Positions 43,745 to 56,430 are shown, counted from the stretch's first letter. The stretch: 64,000 nucleotides of DNA from Angiostrongylus vasorum (GCA_018806985.1 JADANN010000382.1:19918-83917), one strand, 5' to 3'. Program-made: numbers and translations. Notes: generated by a model not told the origin, from the sequence alone.

Positions 43745-46700
43745 TAAGGTCACCTGTATCACCTGTAGTCCCCGTTGGTCGTCGAGTGACTCGAGCTGAC
43801 GCCAGTAAATCTTCCACTTTTTCCCCTGTCGCGTACAAGAGTAGCCCAGTGGGTTCTACTTGCTCTAAGGATTCGTTGGGCAACACATCTTTCTTCCAGG
43901 CTCTTCGCTAAAGCTCTGACTATGGGGTCAGTGGTGTTCCTGCAGCACTTTTGGCATCCCGAGGAATCCAGTCACTAACGGCTCTCGTCCATCGGCTGTC
44001 ATTCAAACGCATTACGGGTCGAACCACCTCATCTTCGACTGTTTGGCGTACAGAACGGCATCTTTGATTTTTGATCGTTGACGTAAGTCGGCGCTACGGA
44101 TCCCATCCTTTACTTGAGTAGAACGGGATACGCTTAGCGTCGTCCTTTCGACTGTGCGTTCAATAACGCTGAGTGACCTTTCATCATGCTTACGCAGCGA
44201 CCAGATTTCTGACGCATACGTTAGGGCAGGAAGGACCGTTGAGACGAAAAGGTGGGCAGGGGAGTCGGGTGTTCTTTTTTTCTCTTCACTACGTCCTCGA
44301 TGCTCTTGAAATCTCCCAAGCCGCTCGTTTCCTTCTACTCAGCTCTGGAGCTAAGTCGTTCATCATATTGATTTCCCGACCTAGATAGACATAACTAGAG
44401 CATTCGGAGATATTCGTTCCGCTGAGCGTTAATGGGACATACAAAACCAATCCGTTCCTCATGAACATCGCTTTGTGAGATTTAGTGGAAGACCAATCTT
44501 TCCACAGGCTTTATCGAAGTCGGCAAGGATACGTTCCGCTCGGCTAATGTTTGGTGTTATAAGGACGATGTCATCAGCAAAGCGAAGATGATGTAACTGC
44601 CGACCATCGATTTTCACTCCCATATTATCCAATTCCAATGCTCGCATGATGTTCTGGACAGTGGCGGTAAATATTTTTGGCGAGATAGTATCGCCCTGCC
44701 CAACTCCTATTTTGACATCAACGTTAATGTCGTTGTAGAGTGGTGATATCTTGGTTGTGAAGTTTTTGTTTAGCTCACGAGGAATCTTTATGTACTGAGT
44801 AGGGACTCCTTGACTATCAAGGGCTTCCATGACTGCTTTTTATTTCAGTTGAATCAAAGGCCTTCTGTAAATCGATGAAAGTTAGACAGTGCGGTCTTTT
44901 GTGCTCCCCCGATACTTCATTGAGCCTTGTCATCGTGTGGATGTGGTCCATCGTACTAAATCTTTTTCGAAACCCTGCTTACTCATATGGCTGTCCTTCG
45001 TCCAGTGTTCTGTCTATCCTGTCTAGGATTACTCCAGTGTGAAGTTTGTAGACGACAGAGAGCAAGCAGATTGTGCGATAGTTGCCGATATCGTGGAGGT
45101 CACTATTTTTGAACAATAGCACAGTCTTGCTGGCTTTCCACTGAGTAGGGGTCTTGCACTCAGACAGGTAACGTGTGAAAAAGCTGAGCCAGTGTGTTCA
45201 CGCGGAATAACGTAGGGTTCTTCAGGTGTTCTGATCTTGTCCTGTCCAGACTTGGTGCTGCTCGACTTTTCACCGGCGATATGGCATGTCGGATTTCGGA
45301 AGGGAGAACCGGTAGTACAAGATATCCATCCTCCTTTATTTCATATGACGGAAGGTGGACGTGGCTATCGAAGAGATCTGGATAGTATTCGTGAATGATT
45401 TTCTTCATTGCCTTTGTGGACGCTGTAACTGTTCCGTCTGGGCGTCGGAGTGCAATCATCTTGTAATTGGCGAAGCTTCGGTGGGCTTTGCGAATGCTTT
45501 TCCAAGTTTCTGCAGCTTCGACCATTACTGCTGCTCTTCCCTCCTTATCATCTTTTTTTAACGCCTGTCTGCATTGTGTTGCAAGTTCGGACATTTGTTC
45601 GCGGTTGCCTGCAGGCCGTGCGATTCCACGCTTGCGTATCAGCTCGAATGTTTCTGGAGATAGACGTCTTTTTGGTAGGTTTCGAACACTCAGCTTCCAT
45701 AGCCCTAACGTGAAGATGTTGAATGAGCAGATCGCATTCCTAGTCGATGTTATCGACAACGGTATCTTCCCAGCAGCCGACTAATGAATTGAGTAAGTCT
45801 CAGTTTACCGTGGTTCTGAGACTTCGGTTTTTGAATTTTGTGGCTTTTTTCTCCTTTCCGCGAGCAATAGAATCTTGCACGAAGGAGATTGTGATCGGAT
45901 TCCGTGTATGGCATACAGCGACAACGGTTAGGGCGAAACATTTTATTTGCTACGATGTGCTCTATTTCGTTATGGTACTCTCCGTTGGGAGACTCCCACG
46001 TCCTGCGTTGAGGCTGGGACCTGTGGAATTGCGAGTTACCGTTGATGGTCTTGGTCGCCATGATAAACGCAGATCGCCGCTCAGATCTGTTCGTTCCATT
46101 CTAATCCATGGGTCCCAATGTGACGTTCTTCAGACCTCCTTCTTGGTCCATTCTTGGCGTTGAAATCTCCAACATTGACTTTGAAGAACGTGCGGTCTTC
46201 TCTGTAGAACTTCTCCAAGTCCATATAGAATGCTTCGACTTCTCCTTCGTCATAGTTTGATGTCGGCGCGTAAATGACGAAGATTGTCAAGGACGGTATT
46301 GATCCACATTTTTTTGAATCCTAAACGTCCGATTCGGATTGTAAGCTGTTCGAATGAATCGATGTTCATGGACAAACTAGTGTTGACGAGAACGCCGACG
46401 CCGCCGACTCCTCTACTGTCGCATGTTCCGAGGAACAGTTCTTCCTCGATGTCACACACGGCGTTAAATGGGTGGCGTCGTCTCGTCTCCACCAGGCCGA
46501 TGACGTCGTACCTTATCCTTCTTGCCTTCATGAGCAAGTCTTCTATCGAGGACTTGGATGCAAGTGTACGTGCAATGTGAGTACAGATCGTCGCCATAGT
46601 TCTTCGTGATTCGGGCTGCTTTCATTGGCCCTGAGATTTTAGCAGCCTCTCCGTACTCGTCCTTCCCAACACTGCCCAATTGGGGGCTTTTTTGCGTTCA

Positions 46701-47165
46701 AGGGATGAGGCCCGTTCCTTTGCTGTGTTTAGCATTTTGATACCCACGTATAGTTTGCTGTACTGTGAATATGGGGGCTGGGTATACTCACGGGTAGCTC
46801 GCCAGTCTCTCTCAGAGTGTACATGAAGCTTATTTGTTTGAGGAGACTCTTGACTGCCTCCCGTATACTTCGCCCTCACTTGACTGTGGGCTTTTGGCTG
46901 AATTGGCTCGTAGAATACAATCCGCCTATGCGAGAACGCACCCATACACGCATGAATGAACACACCTAGCAAATAGAGAAAGTATGCGTCAAATCGGCGC
47001 CGCAAAAACAGGGAGTCCATCCACTGGATCCACCTGCGTCTCAGGGAAGTAAATGTCGCTTTAGGTCCGCGATTAACCCCCTATCCGCCACCTGGGAGAC
47101 GCATCACGTAGCCTCGCCACTAAACGGCTTGAGATCCCTCATATGAGGGAGATCCGTGGGATGAG
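43745..47165 (-). pseudogene. RTE-a LINE, nearly full length (~3.4 kb)
   Basis: The most complete copy; minus strand. 5' region 47165-46680. AP endonuclease 46597-46081, with [24 protein letters not shown] and [37 protein letters not shown] lies at about 46010-45950. Linker 45759-45340. RT about 45330-44400, with NYRTICLLS, FRKRFST, GVGQGDTISPK and an intact FADD near 44580. C-terminal domain to about 43770, then a tail of GGTGATACAGGTGA-type repeats. At least five frame shifts split it, so it is not functional as read, but it serves as the reference for domain order in this window. No target-site duplication was confirmed. Confidence 0.9.
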
Positions 47166-47298
47166 CAAGATAAATACCCGTGAAATTACTAAGAACTAGA
47201 AAATGGACTTTAAATCTTTCAATCGCAATCTATTAGAAAGCCAATATTATGCTTTTTAACATGTTCAAACGTTAAATTTCTTACCAACTTACTTCTAG

Positions 47299-48075
47299 GT
47301 GTCAAAAACGAATTTTGGTCAAATTTTCTTCTATGAGTACAAACTCGGTCGTAGTGCAGAGGAGGCGGCTGGAAACTTGAATGACGTTTGGGGCGAACGT
47401 AGTGTTGATGAATCAATAGTGCGAACATGGTTCCAGAAATTCAGAGCTACTGACTCCAATGTCGAAGATAATAAAGACCACGGATGTCCCAATGAACTTG
47501 ACGAAACGAATTGAAGGCACTAGTGGAAGCGAACATGAGAACAACTGTGGGAGACCTTGCAGAACACAGCTTGATGTAACCACAGTAACAATTTTCACTC
47601 ACTCGAATCACATAGGAAAGACAAAAAAAATTTAAAAAATGGCCGTTTTGAAGTGTCGTCTGCTCTTATTCTGCGCAACAAAAACGACCCTTTTCTTGTT
47701 CGGATTGTGACGGTGCAATGAGAAGAGGATTCTGAGCGATAACGATCTTGCACTGCACCGGACTGGTTCATCGAAGCTTTTTTGAATCGGGAGCAAGACA
47801 ACTACGGCAAAGAAAGATTGCCAACAAGTCGACTAAAAAGCACCGTAAATTTCAACAACAACGACCAGCATTAGTCAGCAGAAAACGGACCAATCCTGCT
47901 CCACCATAACATCCGACCGCACGTTGAGGGAACCAGCACTGCAGAAGACGGACGAGTAGTTGACTGCGAGACTTGACATTATTCGACATGTTCACCAGAC
48001 GACTCGCCCACCAACTATCACTTCTTCAAGCACCTTGACGAGTTGCTGTGCTAGAAATGCCTCACCAACCACGAT
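47299..48075 (+). pseudogene. mariner transposase relic
   Basis: The N-terminal paired helix-turn-helix is intact over 47302-47514: FFYEYKLGRSAEEAAGNLND then VRTWFQKFRATDSNVEDN. Afterwards frames shift, but the family text persists in order: LKALVEANMRTTVGDLAEHS at about 47515, a RNKNDP-like block near 47680, GPILLHHNIRPHV near 47890 and SPTNYHFFKHLDELL near 48010. The motifs normally LHDNARPH and SDYHFF have lost their catalytic aspartates (D to H and D to N). The terminal inverted repeats were not located. The right edge abuts an RTE-a 3' scrap on the other strand. Confidence 0.85.
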
Positions 48076-48079
48076 CACC

Positions 48080-48370
48080 AGAGTAGCCCAGTGGGTTCTG
48101 CTCGCTCTAAAGACTCGTTGGGCACCATATCTTACTTCTAGGCTTTTCGTGAAGCACTCTGACCATTGGGTGGGTGGTCTTCCTGCAGTGCGTTTAACAT
48201 CCAAAGGAATACAATCACGCTCTTGTCCACTGGTTATCGTTCATATGAATTACGTGTTCACCGTTTGACGTGCAAAACGGCATCCTTGATTTTTGACTAT
48301 TGACGAAGGTCAGAACGTCGGATCCCTTCCCTTACTTTGTGTGAAACGAGATACTCCTAGCATCGTTCTT
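48080..48370 (-). mobile_element. RTE-a 3'-end fragment
   Basis: Minus-strand frame MDVKRTAGRPPTQWSECFTK and RTHWATL, the C-terminal end of the RTE-a protein, preceded by SKIKDAVLHVKR-like text. Only the last ~290 bases remain. Confidence 0.8.
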
Positions 48371-48374
48371 TCGA

Positions 48375-48752
48375 CTGTTCTTTCTTATGAACACCCAGAT
48401 GTTCCTGGATCGTCTACGTAACGCGAGACCCAAGAGCGCGTACGTGATGGAGTCCCTTCGACGTTAATGCGCTTTACACCAACGTATCCAATGACTCCGC
48501 AATGCAAGCCATCTTCGAACTTCTTGTTGAATATAAAAGAAGAAAAAGTATGCATGGCATGTCCACCTAGCAGCTCATGGCTGTTTTAAAGGAGTGCCTA
48601 AACTGCTCGATTTTCAGATAATAAGGGGGCTGGCAACGGGACAGCAACTGGCATCAAGCCTTGCAATTGTGTTCATGTCTAAGGTTGAAGCCCCCATTCT
48701 CGGTCTCCGAGCGCTTCTCTATTACAAATACACAGACGATTGTTCCCAGGAC
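48375..48752 (+). pseudogene. Penelope-like element, RT fragment
   Basis: MNTQMFLDRLRNARPKSAYV at about 48385, the motif-A region with a frame shift (48450-48490), then IIRGLATGQQLASSLAIVFM and YKYTDDC (catalytic box, I to T) near 48728. It breaks off at 48752, where the sequence becomes an inverted PLE 3' end, so two opposite PLE fragments are joined. Confidence 0.8.
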
Positions 48753-49500
48753 CGACTTTCTATTAACCTCGACATTGGAATATGAATGCGTCGTTTTCTT
48801 GTTCAGCAATCGCGAGGTTGTTAAACAGCATACATTTACTTTCATAGAAAAACACAATACAATACAACAGTAGCTGACGTTTCGGCAGTATCGCCTTCTT
48901 CGGAGCCTGGGAAGGTATACTGATATACAATTTACTAGGCCAAACGCTTCAATAACACTTACAAAGAGACGAAAAACTCTATGGTAATTACATGATCAAC
49001 AGCTTCTCGAAAAACTCACCGCTTTTTCACGTGACTTTCAATGAGGAAGATTAGAACAGCTGATTATAGTCGCATAATGTTGATGACTGCACCATACCAC
49101 ATCAGAAATTGATGCGAACATACGGGGTCAGGTCGCATATGACCTCTGGACATTCATCCCTGCTATTCATTGCAGGGTTTTTTGGCATTTACCCAAAAGC
49201 TTCAAGAAGTTTTCGCGCTGGTGTTTTAGTCTCCTGTGCAAGGATATTGACTTTTACTTCAAAATCGTTTCCGCTCTGCTTTTCCATCCTGTGCGTGCCC
49301 TAGTGGGGTACTTTGTCTTAGTTTTCGTTTGCCATCAAGGTGTTCTTTTTATACGGATACACAAAGATCTGCCCGTTTCGCCAATATATTCATCTCCGCA
49401 ATTGTTACAACAGATCAGGTATATCGTAACTGAACTGATGCAATCACCGTCCCTGACGTAAGCGACAAATTACGCAGTTTGTTGTTTCACATAGACGGAA
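48753..49500 (-). pseudogene. Penelope-like element 3' end with terminal repeat
   Basis: Minus strand from about 49500: CETTNCVIC, then decayed GIY-YIG text (EHLDGKRKLRQSTPLG near 49345-49300), then a 3' untranslated region with a hammerhead-like motif at 48873-48908. The stretch 48753-49164 is nearly the same sequence as 63590-64000, so both are recent copies of one subfamily. Confidence 0.8.
48873..48908 (-). ncRNA. Hammerhead-like motif, degenerate
   Basis: On the minus strand: GGCT, CCGAAGA (core U to C), AGGC-GATACT-GCC (a good stem II hairpin), GAAAC, GTC, AGCT. Stem I pairs GGCU with AGCU (one G-U). The changed core base probably abolishes cleavage. Confidence 0.45.
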
Positions 49501-49689
49501 GTGTTGTAAAGTGCGAGCAGCTCTCGAGAGCTGCTGAAAGTTACGCTGCTGCACCAATTCGAGAGAGAGGTCACTTTTTGTTCTGGTATTCGCTATCTGC
49601 TAGATAACAAAATACCGACTCCTGCAGGATAGATCATAGGTTGAAAAAACAAATTGTCATGAACTGATAATCATATCTGCAGCAACCGT

Positions 49690-52150
49690 CATGTACAAAA
49701 TTGCGTCATGGGTGTGTTCGGCTTATTCGAGATGCTCAACCGACGAAGATCCGGTTCGATGAGAGACGAAGACGCCAAATCGAGAAGGGGAACAACCGTG
49801 GACAATCGACAAGGACCGTCGGCTCATATGAAGACGAAGACGTCGAAACGTTTCTCGAAAAAGTGAAGGCAGGCGAAAGAACGGTGGGTTTTTTCAAGAA
49901 GCTGTTATAGTGGGTTTGTCGTTCAGATTTTCATCTTTCTGTTTGTGCTGTTGAAGCGTTTGACCTGGTAAATTACGTATTATTGTGCCGTTCCAGACTC
50001 TGAGGAAGGCAATACCCCCGAAACGTCACCTACCGTGTGTTGTGTGTGGAAGTGAACGTGTGCTGAATAACGACCTCCGATTGCTGAAAAAAGAGAACGA
50101 CACATTTATGATGAGAACTATTACAAGATGTCGCAGCAAAACACTTAACGACAAGTATTTGAAATCCTATTGTCTATTGCTTTCGATTTTTTGCTTTGCT
50201 TATTTCTTTTTCGACTTCGTCACTTAAGGAAAAAAATGACGAAGCTGCAATTTATTCTGTTCATTGAATAAATCAGTCACCAATTCGCATATAATTCGCA
50301 TGAACTTTAAGGCAGACTCCGCAGTAAAGCCAGAGCTAAAGCGCAAAATGCTAGTGAGCCACAGGAAATAAGGGCATTGCCACCACTGCCATTTTCTTAA
50401 CCGTTATTAGACAACAAGTGCCCTAAAATAAAGTCGATACCACGTTTCGGGTATTTACGACCGAAGCTTACAAAATCCTTAGTCGCTATCTCACGAAGTG
50501 ATACCGACCAACCTTTACAGAAGTGCACAATATGGTAAGCGAAATGCACAACAGCTGATAGGGTTAAGAAACATTGAACTACCCGTAAGTGATGAGGGCG
50601 GAGAGTTTATAGTAATTTACCTCATGGGTTGATGTTGAGAAAGCGAAAAAAGCATCTTAAAGATGCCTCCCTTTATCGCCCATTTTCTGAGAAGGAATTC
50701 AAAAGTCTATACCGAAAACCTAGGCACGAATGTGTCAGAATGGCAAAAGCTGCTGGTTTAAAACCATCACAACTCATAGTTTATTTGCCGACATTTCTTG
50801 TCTAATTACTTATCAAAACTAATAAGTTTGTATTAATTGATGAACTTGTTTCTACCGATCGATCGTTATTAAAGGATGAACCTATCTCTAGCTGTGTAGA
50901 CGAGCCAACGCTTAGAATAACGTGGTTTTTAACCCTGATACTCACACAGTTATTAAGACATATTCGAGCCTAACTTATGAATACTCGGATGTTCTTGTAT
51001 CGTGTGCGTAAGGCGCGTCCTAAGAGCGCTTACGTGATGGAGTATTTCGACGTTACCGTTCATTATCCAAAAGTGTCAAATGACTCCGTTCTGCAAGCCA
51101 TCCGTGAACTTCATGCAGAACACGAAGAAGCAATGAATATGTATGACTTTACGATACAGCAGTTGACGACACTCTTAAAGGAGTGTTTAGAAGTATTACG
51201 CACAAATGAGTCTTAACTATGGGGGGAGCGACTGGGGTCAAGCCTTGCCATTGCATTTATGTCTAAGGTCGAAGCACCAATAACCGATCGCAGGCCATCA
51301 CTCTACTGTAGATTTATAGATGATTGCTCTGTCATTTGCTTTGTTATTTGCTCAACAAAAGAGAAAATTGACAAATGTCTTGAGTTATTAAACAAGTCTG
51401 ACTACATTAAGTTTACCCGAGAGAAACCGGGTGGAACCTGTCTTGCATCCCTGAACGTCCAAATTAACTTTGCTGAAAGTCAATTGGCAAAAACGTAATG
51501 GTTCAATACATATCCTCTCTCTCCTTGCGTACAAATAGGGCGCTTGTATGAAACATGTTTCGAACAGTCACCATCGTGTGCACAGAAAGAGAGCAGAACG
51601 AGGAATCCCGAAACGCAGCGCAGCGATTAGCCATTTTCAGTAGCCTCCAAAATGTAGTTCTTTGGGACAGGTGTAGAGGAAAACACAAGCCCCCAAACGA
51701 CGACTTTAGCTATGACAAAATCTCGTTCATCCTGCCCTTCATTTGAAACGGAGCAGGGTGCAGCTATAAAACGTTGCTTAGGAAGGGCCGGTAAAGAGAG
51801 TTTGATAACAGTAATCGAAACACCACCTAGCACTCTAAGGTGCAAGACAGTTCGCAACCGCCTGTATGACAGTCTGTTTGCAACGCAAAATTTTACAATG
51901 TGTCCTACCTATACAGGCGGTGATTGCATGAGCTCGGATACGGTGTATCTAGTCTCTTGTCCGGTGTGTCGGACGAATACATTGAGGAAAAGGGTAAACC
52001 ATTCAGCCTCCGAATTAAAGGGATACCTAGTCGGTAAACTTGAAGTTAAACCAAGTACTCCACTAGACACACATAGGACACAGAGACAGGGGAAGATTTT
52101 GAAGCAAAAGGTACCATCCTTACATAGGAGTCGAAAGCACCTTCAATAGA
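49690..52150 (+). pseudogene. Penelope-like element, near-complete, degenerate
   Basis: The 5' terminal repeat (49690-50030) contains an open frame ending EDVETFLEKVKAGERTVGFF and a hammerhead-like motif (49997-50032). Linker blocks follow (EGGEFIVIYL near 50610; RMAKAAGLKPSQL near 50735). RT 50977-51498: NTRMFLYRVRKARPKSAYVM, EYFDVTVHYPKVSND, then FIDDCS near 51315 (normally YIDDCF) and KCLELLNKSDYIKFTRE. Pre-nuclease block 51845-51935 (CKTVRNRLYDSLFATQNFTM, GGDCMSS). The GIY-YIG core is degenerate: the YIGETG segment is lost, though STPLDTHRTQ survives. Frames are disrupted in the linker and after 51498. Confidence 0.85.
49997..50032 (+). ncRNA. Hammerhead-like motif in 5' terminal repeat
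   Basis: CTGAGGA at 50000-50006, a short AGG/CCC stem II around CAATAC, then CGAAAC GTC ending at 50027. Core bases are intact; stem I pairing is poor in this copy. Confidence 0.5.
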
Positions 52151-52339
52151 GATAAAACTTCAATCGCGATAGTGATTAAAAATCTTCAGAACGCCGTCCG
52201 AAAACACGCGGAATTTCATGTCAATTCCGTCGTTAGGGTTCCTGCTGTTTAAAAAACGTTCTAGGGAATGGAGATGGTGATAATGCCGCCACCACCTCTT
52301 GATTTTCACCTCTGTTTGATCTTTAATCTTACAGCCACA

Positions 52340-53997
52340 AACGTGGCATGCTAGAAAATACAGAACAAATAAACTCGAAGACAATAACATTGTCTGTTAT
52401 TGATAAGGGCGAAGAGTTCGTAGTTATTCCTCCTCAGTTGGATGCTGAGATAACGGTGAAACATCTCAGTGATGTTGCTCTCTATCGCTCATCCGCTGAA
52501 AAGGAATACAAAAGACCAAAAGTCAGTACCGAATGTTAAACAGTCAATGGTCAGTGTGGCAAAGGTCGCAGGTTTAAATTCATCGATTATTTCGCACTTT
52601 GAAATCAATAAACCAACATGTCTTCGTCCTATAGCTACTTATTAAAACACATAAGATGGTATCACTTGATGATCTTGCGTCAACCAATCCGTCATCATTT
52701 AAGGTTAGACCCATCACCAGCTGTGTTGACGGGCCAACGGATAGAATAACCAGGTTTTTAAGCCTAATACTTACCCAGTTGCTTAACCACATTCCAGCTC
52801 ACCTCACAAACACCCAAATGTTAATAGAACGTCTACGTAACGCGTCTCCTAATAACGCGCACGTGATGGAGTCCTTCGACGTTACTGCGTTGTACACCAA
52901 CGTATCGAATGACTCCGCAATGCAAGCCATCTTCGAACTTCTTGTTGAAACATGAAGCGAAGAATAAATATGCATGGGCTTGTCCATTCAGCGGCTAATG
53001 GCTCTCTTAAAGTAGTGCCTTAAACTGCTCGATTTTTAAGATGGTCTGGGAAATACTACGCGCAAATAAGGGGGCTGGCTATGGGACGGCGACTGGCACC
53101 AAGCCTTGGCATTGTGTTAATGTCTAAAGATAGAAGCCCCCGTTCTCGGTCTCCGGATCGCCACTCTACTGCAGATATGTAGATGATTGTTTTGTCATCT
53201 TCTCAACGCAGGAGGAGATGGACAAAATGCTCGAATTATTGAACGAGCAGTCTGAGTACATTAAGTTCACCCTGGGGAGAAACCGAGAAAAGACTGGCTT
53301 CCGTTTTTAAACGTCCAAATAAGCCTATCAAGTAGCGGTTACCTGACAAAGTGGAACCGAAAGCCAAGTAACAAGAGCATCCTCGTTCACTTCCTTTCTT
53401 CCCACCCTTCACACACAAAGAGGGCGATTGTGAGAAACATGTTTCGAACAGCCACCTCTGTGCACAACCAGGGGAACTAAAGGAAGAATCGCGCGACTTG
53501 GCTCGGCAAATAGCCATCTCCAATGGCTACGAAATAGTAACCCCACGAGATAAGTTTAGAAGGAGAGCGACGCGCCCAAGCGAAACACTTGGCCAAAAGA
53601 AAGTCCCGTTTATGCTGCCCTTTATTAGCGATGAAGTAAGCGTAGCGATTAAACGATGCTTAAGAAGGGCAGGTCTAGAGGAATCGGTAGCGATAGTTGA
53701 AATACCACCGGCTACTCTACGTCGTCAGTTAGTTCGTAACCGCCTGTATGACCGTCTATGCGAAACAACAAATTGCGTAATCTGCCCTTATGGCTGGGAC
53801 GGTGATTGCATGAGTTCAGGTACGATACACCTGATCTCTTGTAATAATTGCGGAGATGAATATATTGGCGAAACGGGCAGGCCTTTGTGTATCCGTATAA
53901 AAGAACACCTAGATGGCAAACGAAAACTAAGACAAAGTACCCCACTAGGCACGCATAGGATACAAAAGCCCCTAGTTCAACACAGGCCAAAGTAAAT
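52340..53997 (+). pseudogene. Penelope-like element, 5'-truncated, intact GIY-YIG end
   Basis: Follows the previous PLE head to tail. Linker DKGEEFVVIPPQLDAEI (52405), SLDDLASTNPSSFKVRPITS (52660) and RT motif A VMESFDVTALYTNVSND (52865). After a frame shift come WSGKYYAQIRGLAMGRRLAP (53043) and RYVDDCFVIF (53170), an intact catalytic box. The last frame, 53498-53995, is uninterrupted for 165 codons: LARQIAISNGYEIVTPRDKF, TLRRQLVRNRLYDRLCETTN, a CVICPYG...DCMSSG...SCNNC Cys cluster, then GIY-YIG text DEYIGETGRPLCIRIKEH. This is the best-preserved nuclease domain in the window. Confidence 0.9.
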
Positions 53998-55144
53998 AAG
54001 ATCTCATCCATCCGGAGATGGTAAATTGGAATCAGTCTTGCCTGGGACCAAGTCGCTCGTTGCTACCTATATGGGTTATCGATTCTAACGAGCACCAAAC
54101 CAACCGCATATTTAACGACATTCACAAAGAAGAGCAAAATTCCCGCGCAGCATACAAACACCACGCGAATTCTAAAACATTCGATGATGGATGCCAGGGA
54201 GGGAAATCGAATGAAATAATCGCTGCGATCTCACCCTTTTTTGTCATTTTGGGTTTTGTAGAAAGAAAATTTGATCTAAAACAAGGCATTTAATCGTGAG
54301 ACTTCCAGCAATCATCAGGTGTTCAGAGGAATGGGTACAACACTGGTTGCCATATTGGCCATGCACATACCCACGATACATAGGCTCGTCACTGTGCTTA
54401 CGGGTATGGAGAACTAATTTCCCATACGTGCCATGACTGCAAAAAGATTTATCAAATTATTACAGTCAGCAAACCAACTGAGCCGATGCAGCACTAAATT
54501 CTTCACTTTTCTTCATAGCTGATCCATTTTGTATAACCCTGCTTTTTTCTCAGTTATTCCCACGTATGCGTCTTAGGCACATTGATTTATCCTGTGTTTC
54601 TTCATAGATTGTCTAAAACTCCAGCTTTTACTCGCGTTGTCGCTTGCTGGCCGTAGGTGCGATTTTTCCTCTCCGGCATTGAAGGATACAAGGACGAATG
54701 AAGCCAATGCTCAAATTAGCGAAAAATGTTCCCAGTTGCGAAGATAATAGTGCAGATGTGTCTTGGAACGCCATACTTTGGATGTTTTGGAGTTCAAGAG
54801 GAAAATAGCATTCTGCAGGTAGAAGGAAGAGGGATTGTTAAGTAGAAATCGTAGACGTACACGAGCTTGCAAGACAAACAAGTGAATGGAGGAACGGGAG
54901 TGTTGTGCTCGTGGTAGTGGTGTGAGCACAGATCACTGCTCAGCCACATACATTCGTCTGCTTATATGGAGCGAAGGAAAAGGTGTTTTTTTTAATTCGT
55001 GAGGGATTCTTCTAGTACATGTACGATCTCTTCGATTAAAAGTATCAATTGATCGGGACTGACGTAACAAGATCAACCCCCGAATTTGTTTACATCACAA
55101 AAATAAAATCCAAAATTCACGCTTTGCCTTGTGTCATCTCCAAA
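53998..55144. other. Spacer, nothing recognised
   Basis: It begins where the PLE 3' untranslated region would be but shows no hammerhead motif. Open frames 54018-54293 (+) and 54711-54929 (-) have no recognisable content. Confidence 0.4.
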
Positions 55145-55495
55145 CTTCATCGTTGTTGGGAGGTGTTCCTGGGTGTCCAACAGTATCTCCCAGACCGAGC
55201 AGGAGTCCAGCATTTCTGTCAGGAAGCCCAGCTAAAATAAACCAATGCCAGGTTCCACCGCAGTACTGGCATCAAACTAGTCTCGTGGTGGCAAATCTCT
55301 CTCTGATCCACAAAGGCAGGCAAATGGCCGTTGTGGTGACGACCTGTGCAGGCTTTGTCTAGACTGATCTTGGGACTTCACGGAATCACAATAGCTAAAC
55401 CAGCAAAACCCCCAACTCCGACGGAAGTTACATTTGGGGTTCACACAACTACTGAACATGGGCCATCCAATTATCCTAGTACCCAAGTATTTTTT
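55145..55495 (+). repeat. DR-C copy, 5' truncated
   Basis: GTTGGGAGGTGTTCCTGGGTG, GTCAGGAAGCCCAGCTAA, GTGGTGACGACCTGTGCAGG and a tail with CCTAGTACCCAAGTATT. The left arm of the hairpin is missing. Confidence 0.75.
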
Positions 55496-55619
55496 GGGTC
55501 ACGATTCATTCCGTCTTTCCAACAATGAAGAAAAAAGTGCTGCAATGTACACAGTGTAAACAACTACCAATTTGTCTATATGACTCGTTAGAATAATTCT
55601 ATTTTTTATCCTTATTTAA

Positions 55620-55900
55620 GGCGTGTGTTGCCCAGTGGTCTTAGGAGCCCTGCAACACACACGTAAAATTGGTCCCGGTGCCCATGGCCCATTAAGCCTT
55701 TCATCCCTCCGAGGTCGACAAATTGGAACTAGACTTGTCTGGGAGGATAGCGGCACTGGCTCGATACATCGGTAGGCCACCCCGAGTCATTGTAAAGGCC
55801 AGATATGCATTCAATCACCTCCAAACGACGCTTAATGATGTGCAATGCGTGGCGCATCACTCGAGGGATTGATCTACGCCAACAACTTTATCCTTCTTTT
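55620..55900 (+). repeat. SINE-A copy
   Basis: GCGTGTGTTGCCCAGTGGTC (A-box region), CGTAAAATTGGTCCCGGTG (B-box region, decayed), GGCTCGATACATCGGTAGG, CGACGCTTAATGATGTGC and GGATTGATCTACGCC. Confidence 0.75.
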
Positions 55901-56104
55901 TAGCTTTATTCCTGTTTTAAATACTGTGCTGATCGCAGAACTTCCTTCTTTCTCTTTATTCTTTGTTTTGAATCCTTCGTCCGTGGAAGCACTGGTGGAT
56001 TTACGTGGGAGTACAACGCCACCACATAACCTTATCTTCTTCGTGAATGTATGTAGTTTAATACTCTTCGATTTGATTCTTCCTCTAGCCCTGCTACAAA
56101 TAGC

Positions 56105-56430
56105 ACTGCTCGGATGTTACTAAGTCTTTTTTCACAGGAAATCGCCGACTTTCGTGGACGTGCTGTTATGAGAATCCCATGTTCGGCGGCAGCTTTCTCT
56201 CTTCTGGAAAACAGGTCTGTATGGAATAAATGTGCTACAGACACGAGTCCTTCGAGACGGTTACCATTTTCATTTCTTCCTCATAATCCAAAAATTTTCG
56301 ATCCTATGTTCGCTCTCGTTGGCCGTTCCTACTTTGGCGTTGAAGTCTCCGACAACGAATTTTTAGTACGCTTTATCATTGCGGACACAAATCAAGGGTG
56401 TCGTTCCGTATGCCAAACAGTCGATAATAA
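56105..56430 (-). mobile_element. RTE-b endonuclease fragment
   Basis: The minus strand encodes VVGDFNAKVGTANESEHRI at about 56380-56330, the AP-endonuclease GDFNAK signature. Then comes a WTWEF block near 56190 and text matching the frame at 58440-58530 on the other strand. Frames are shifted. Confidence 0.7.
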
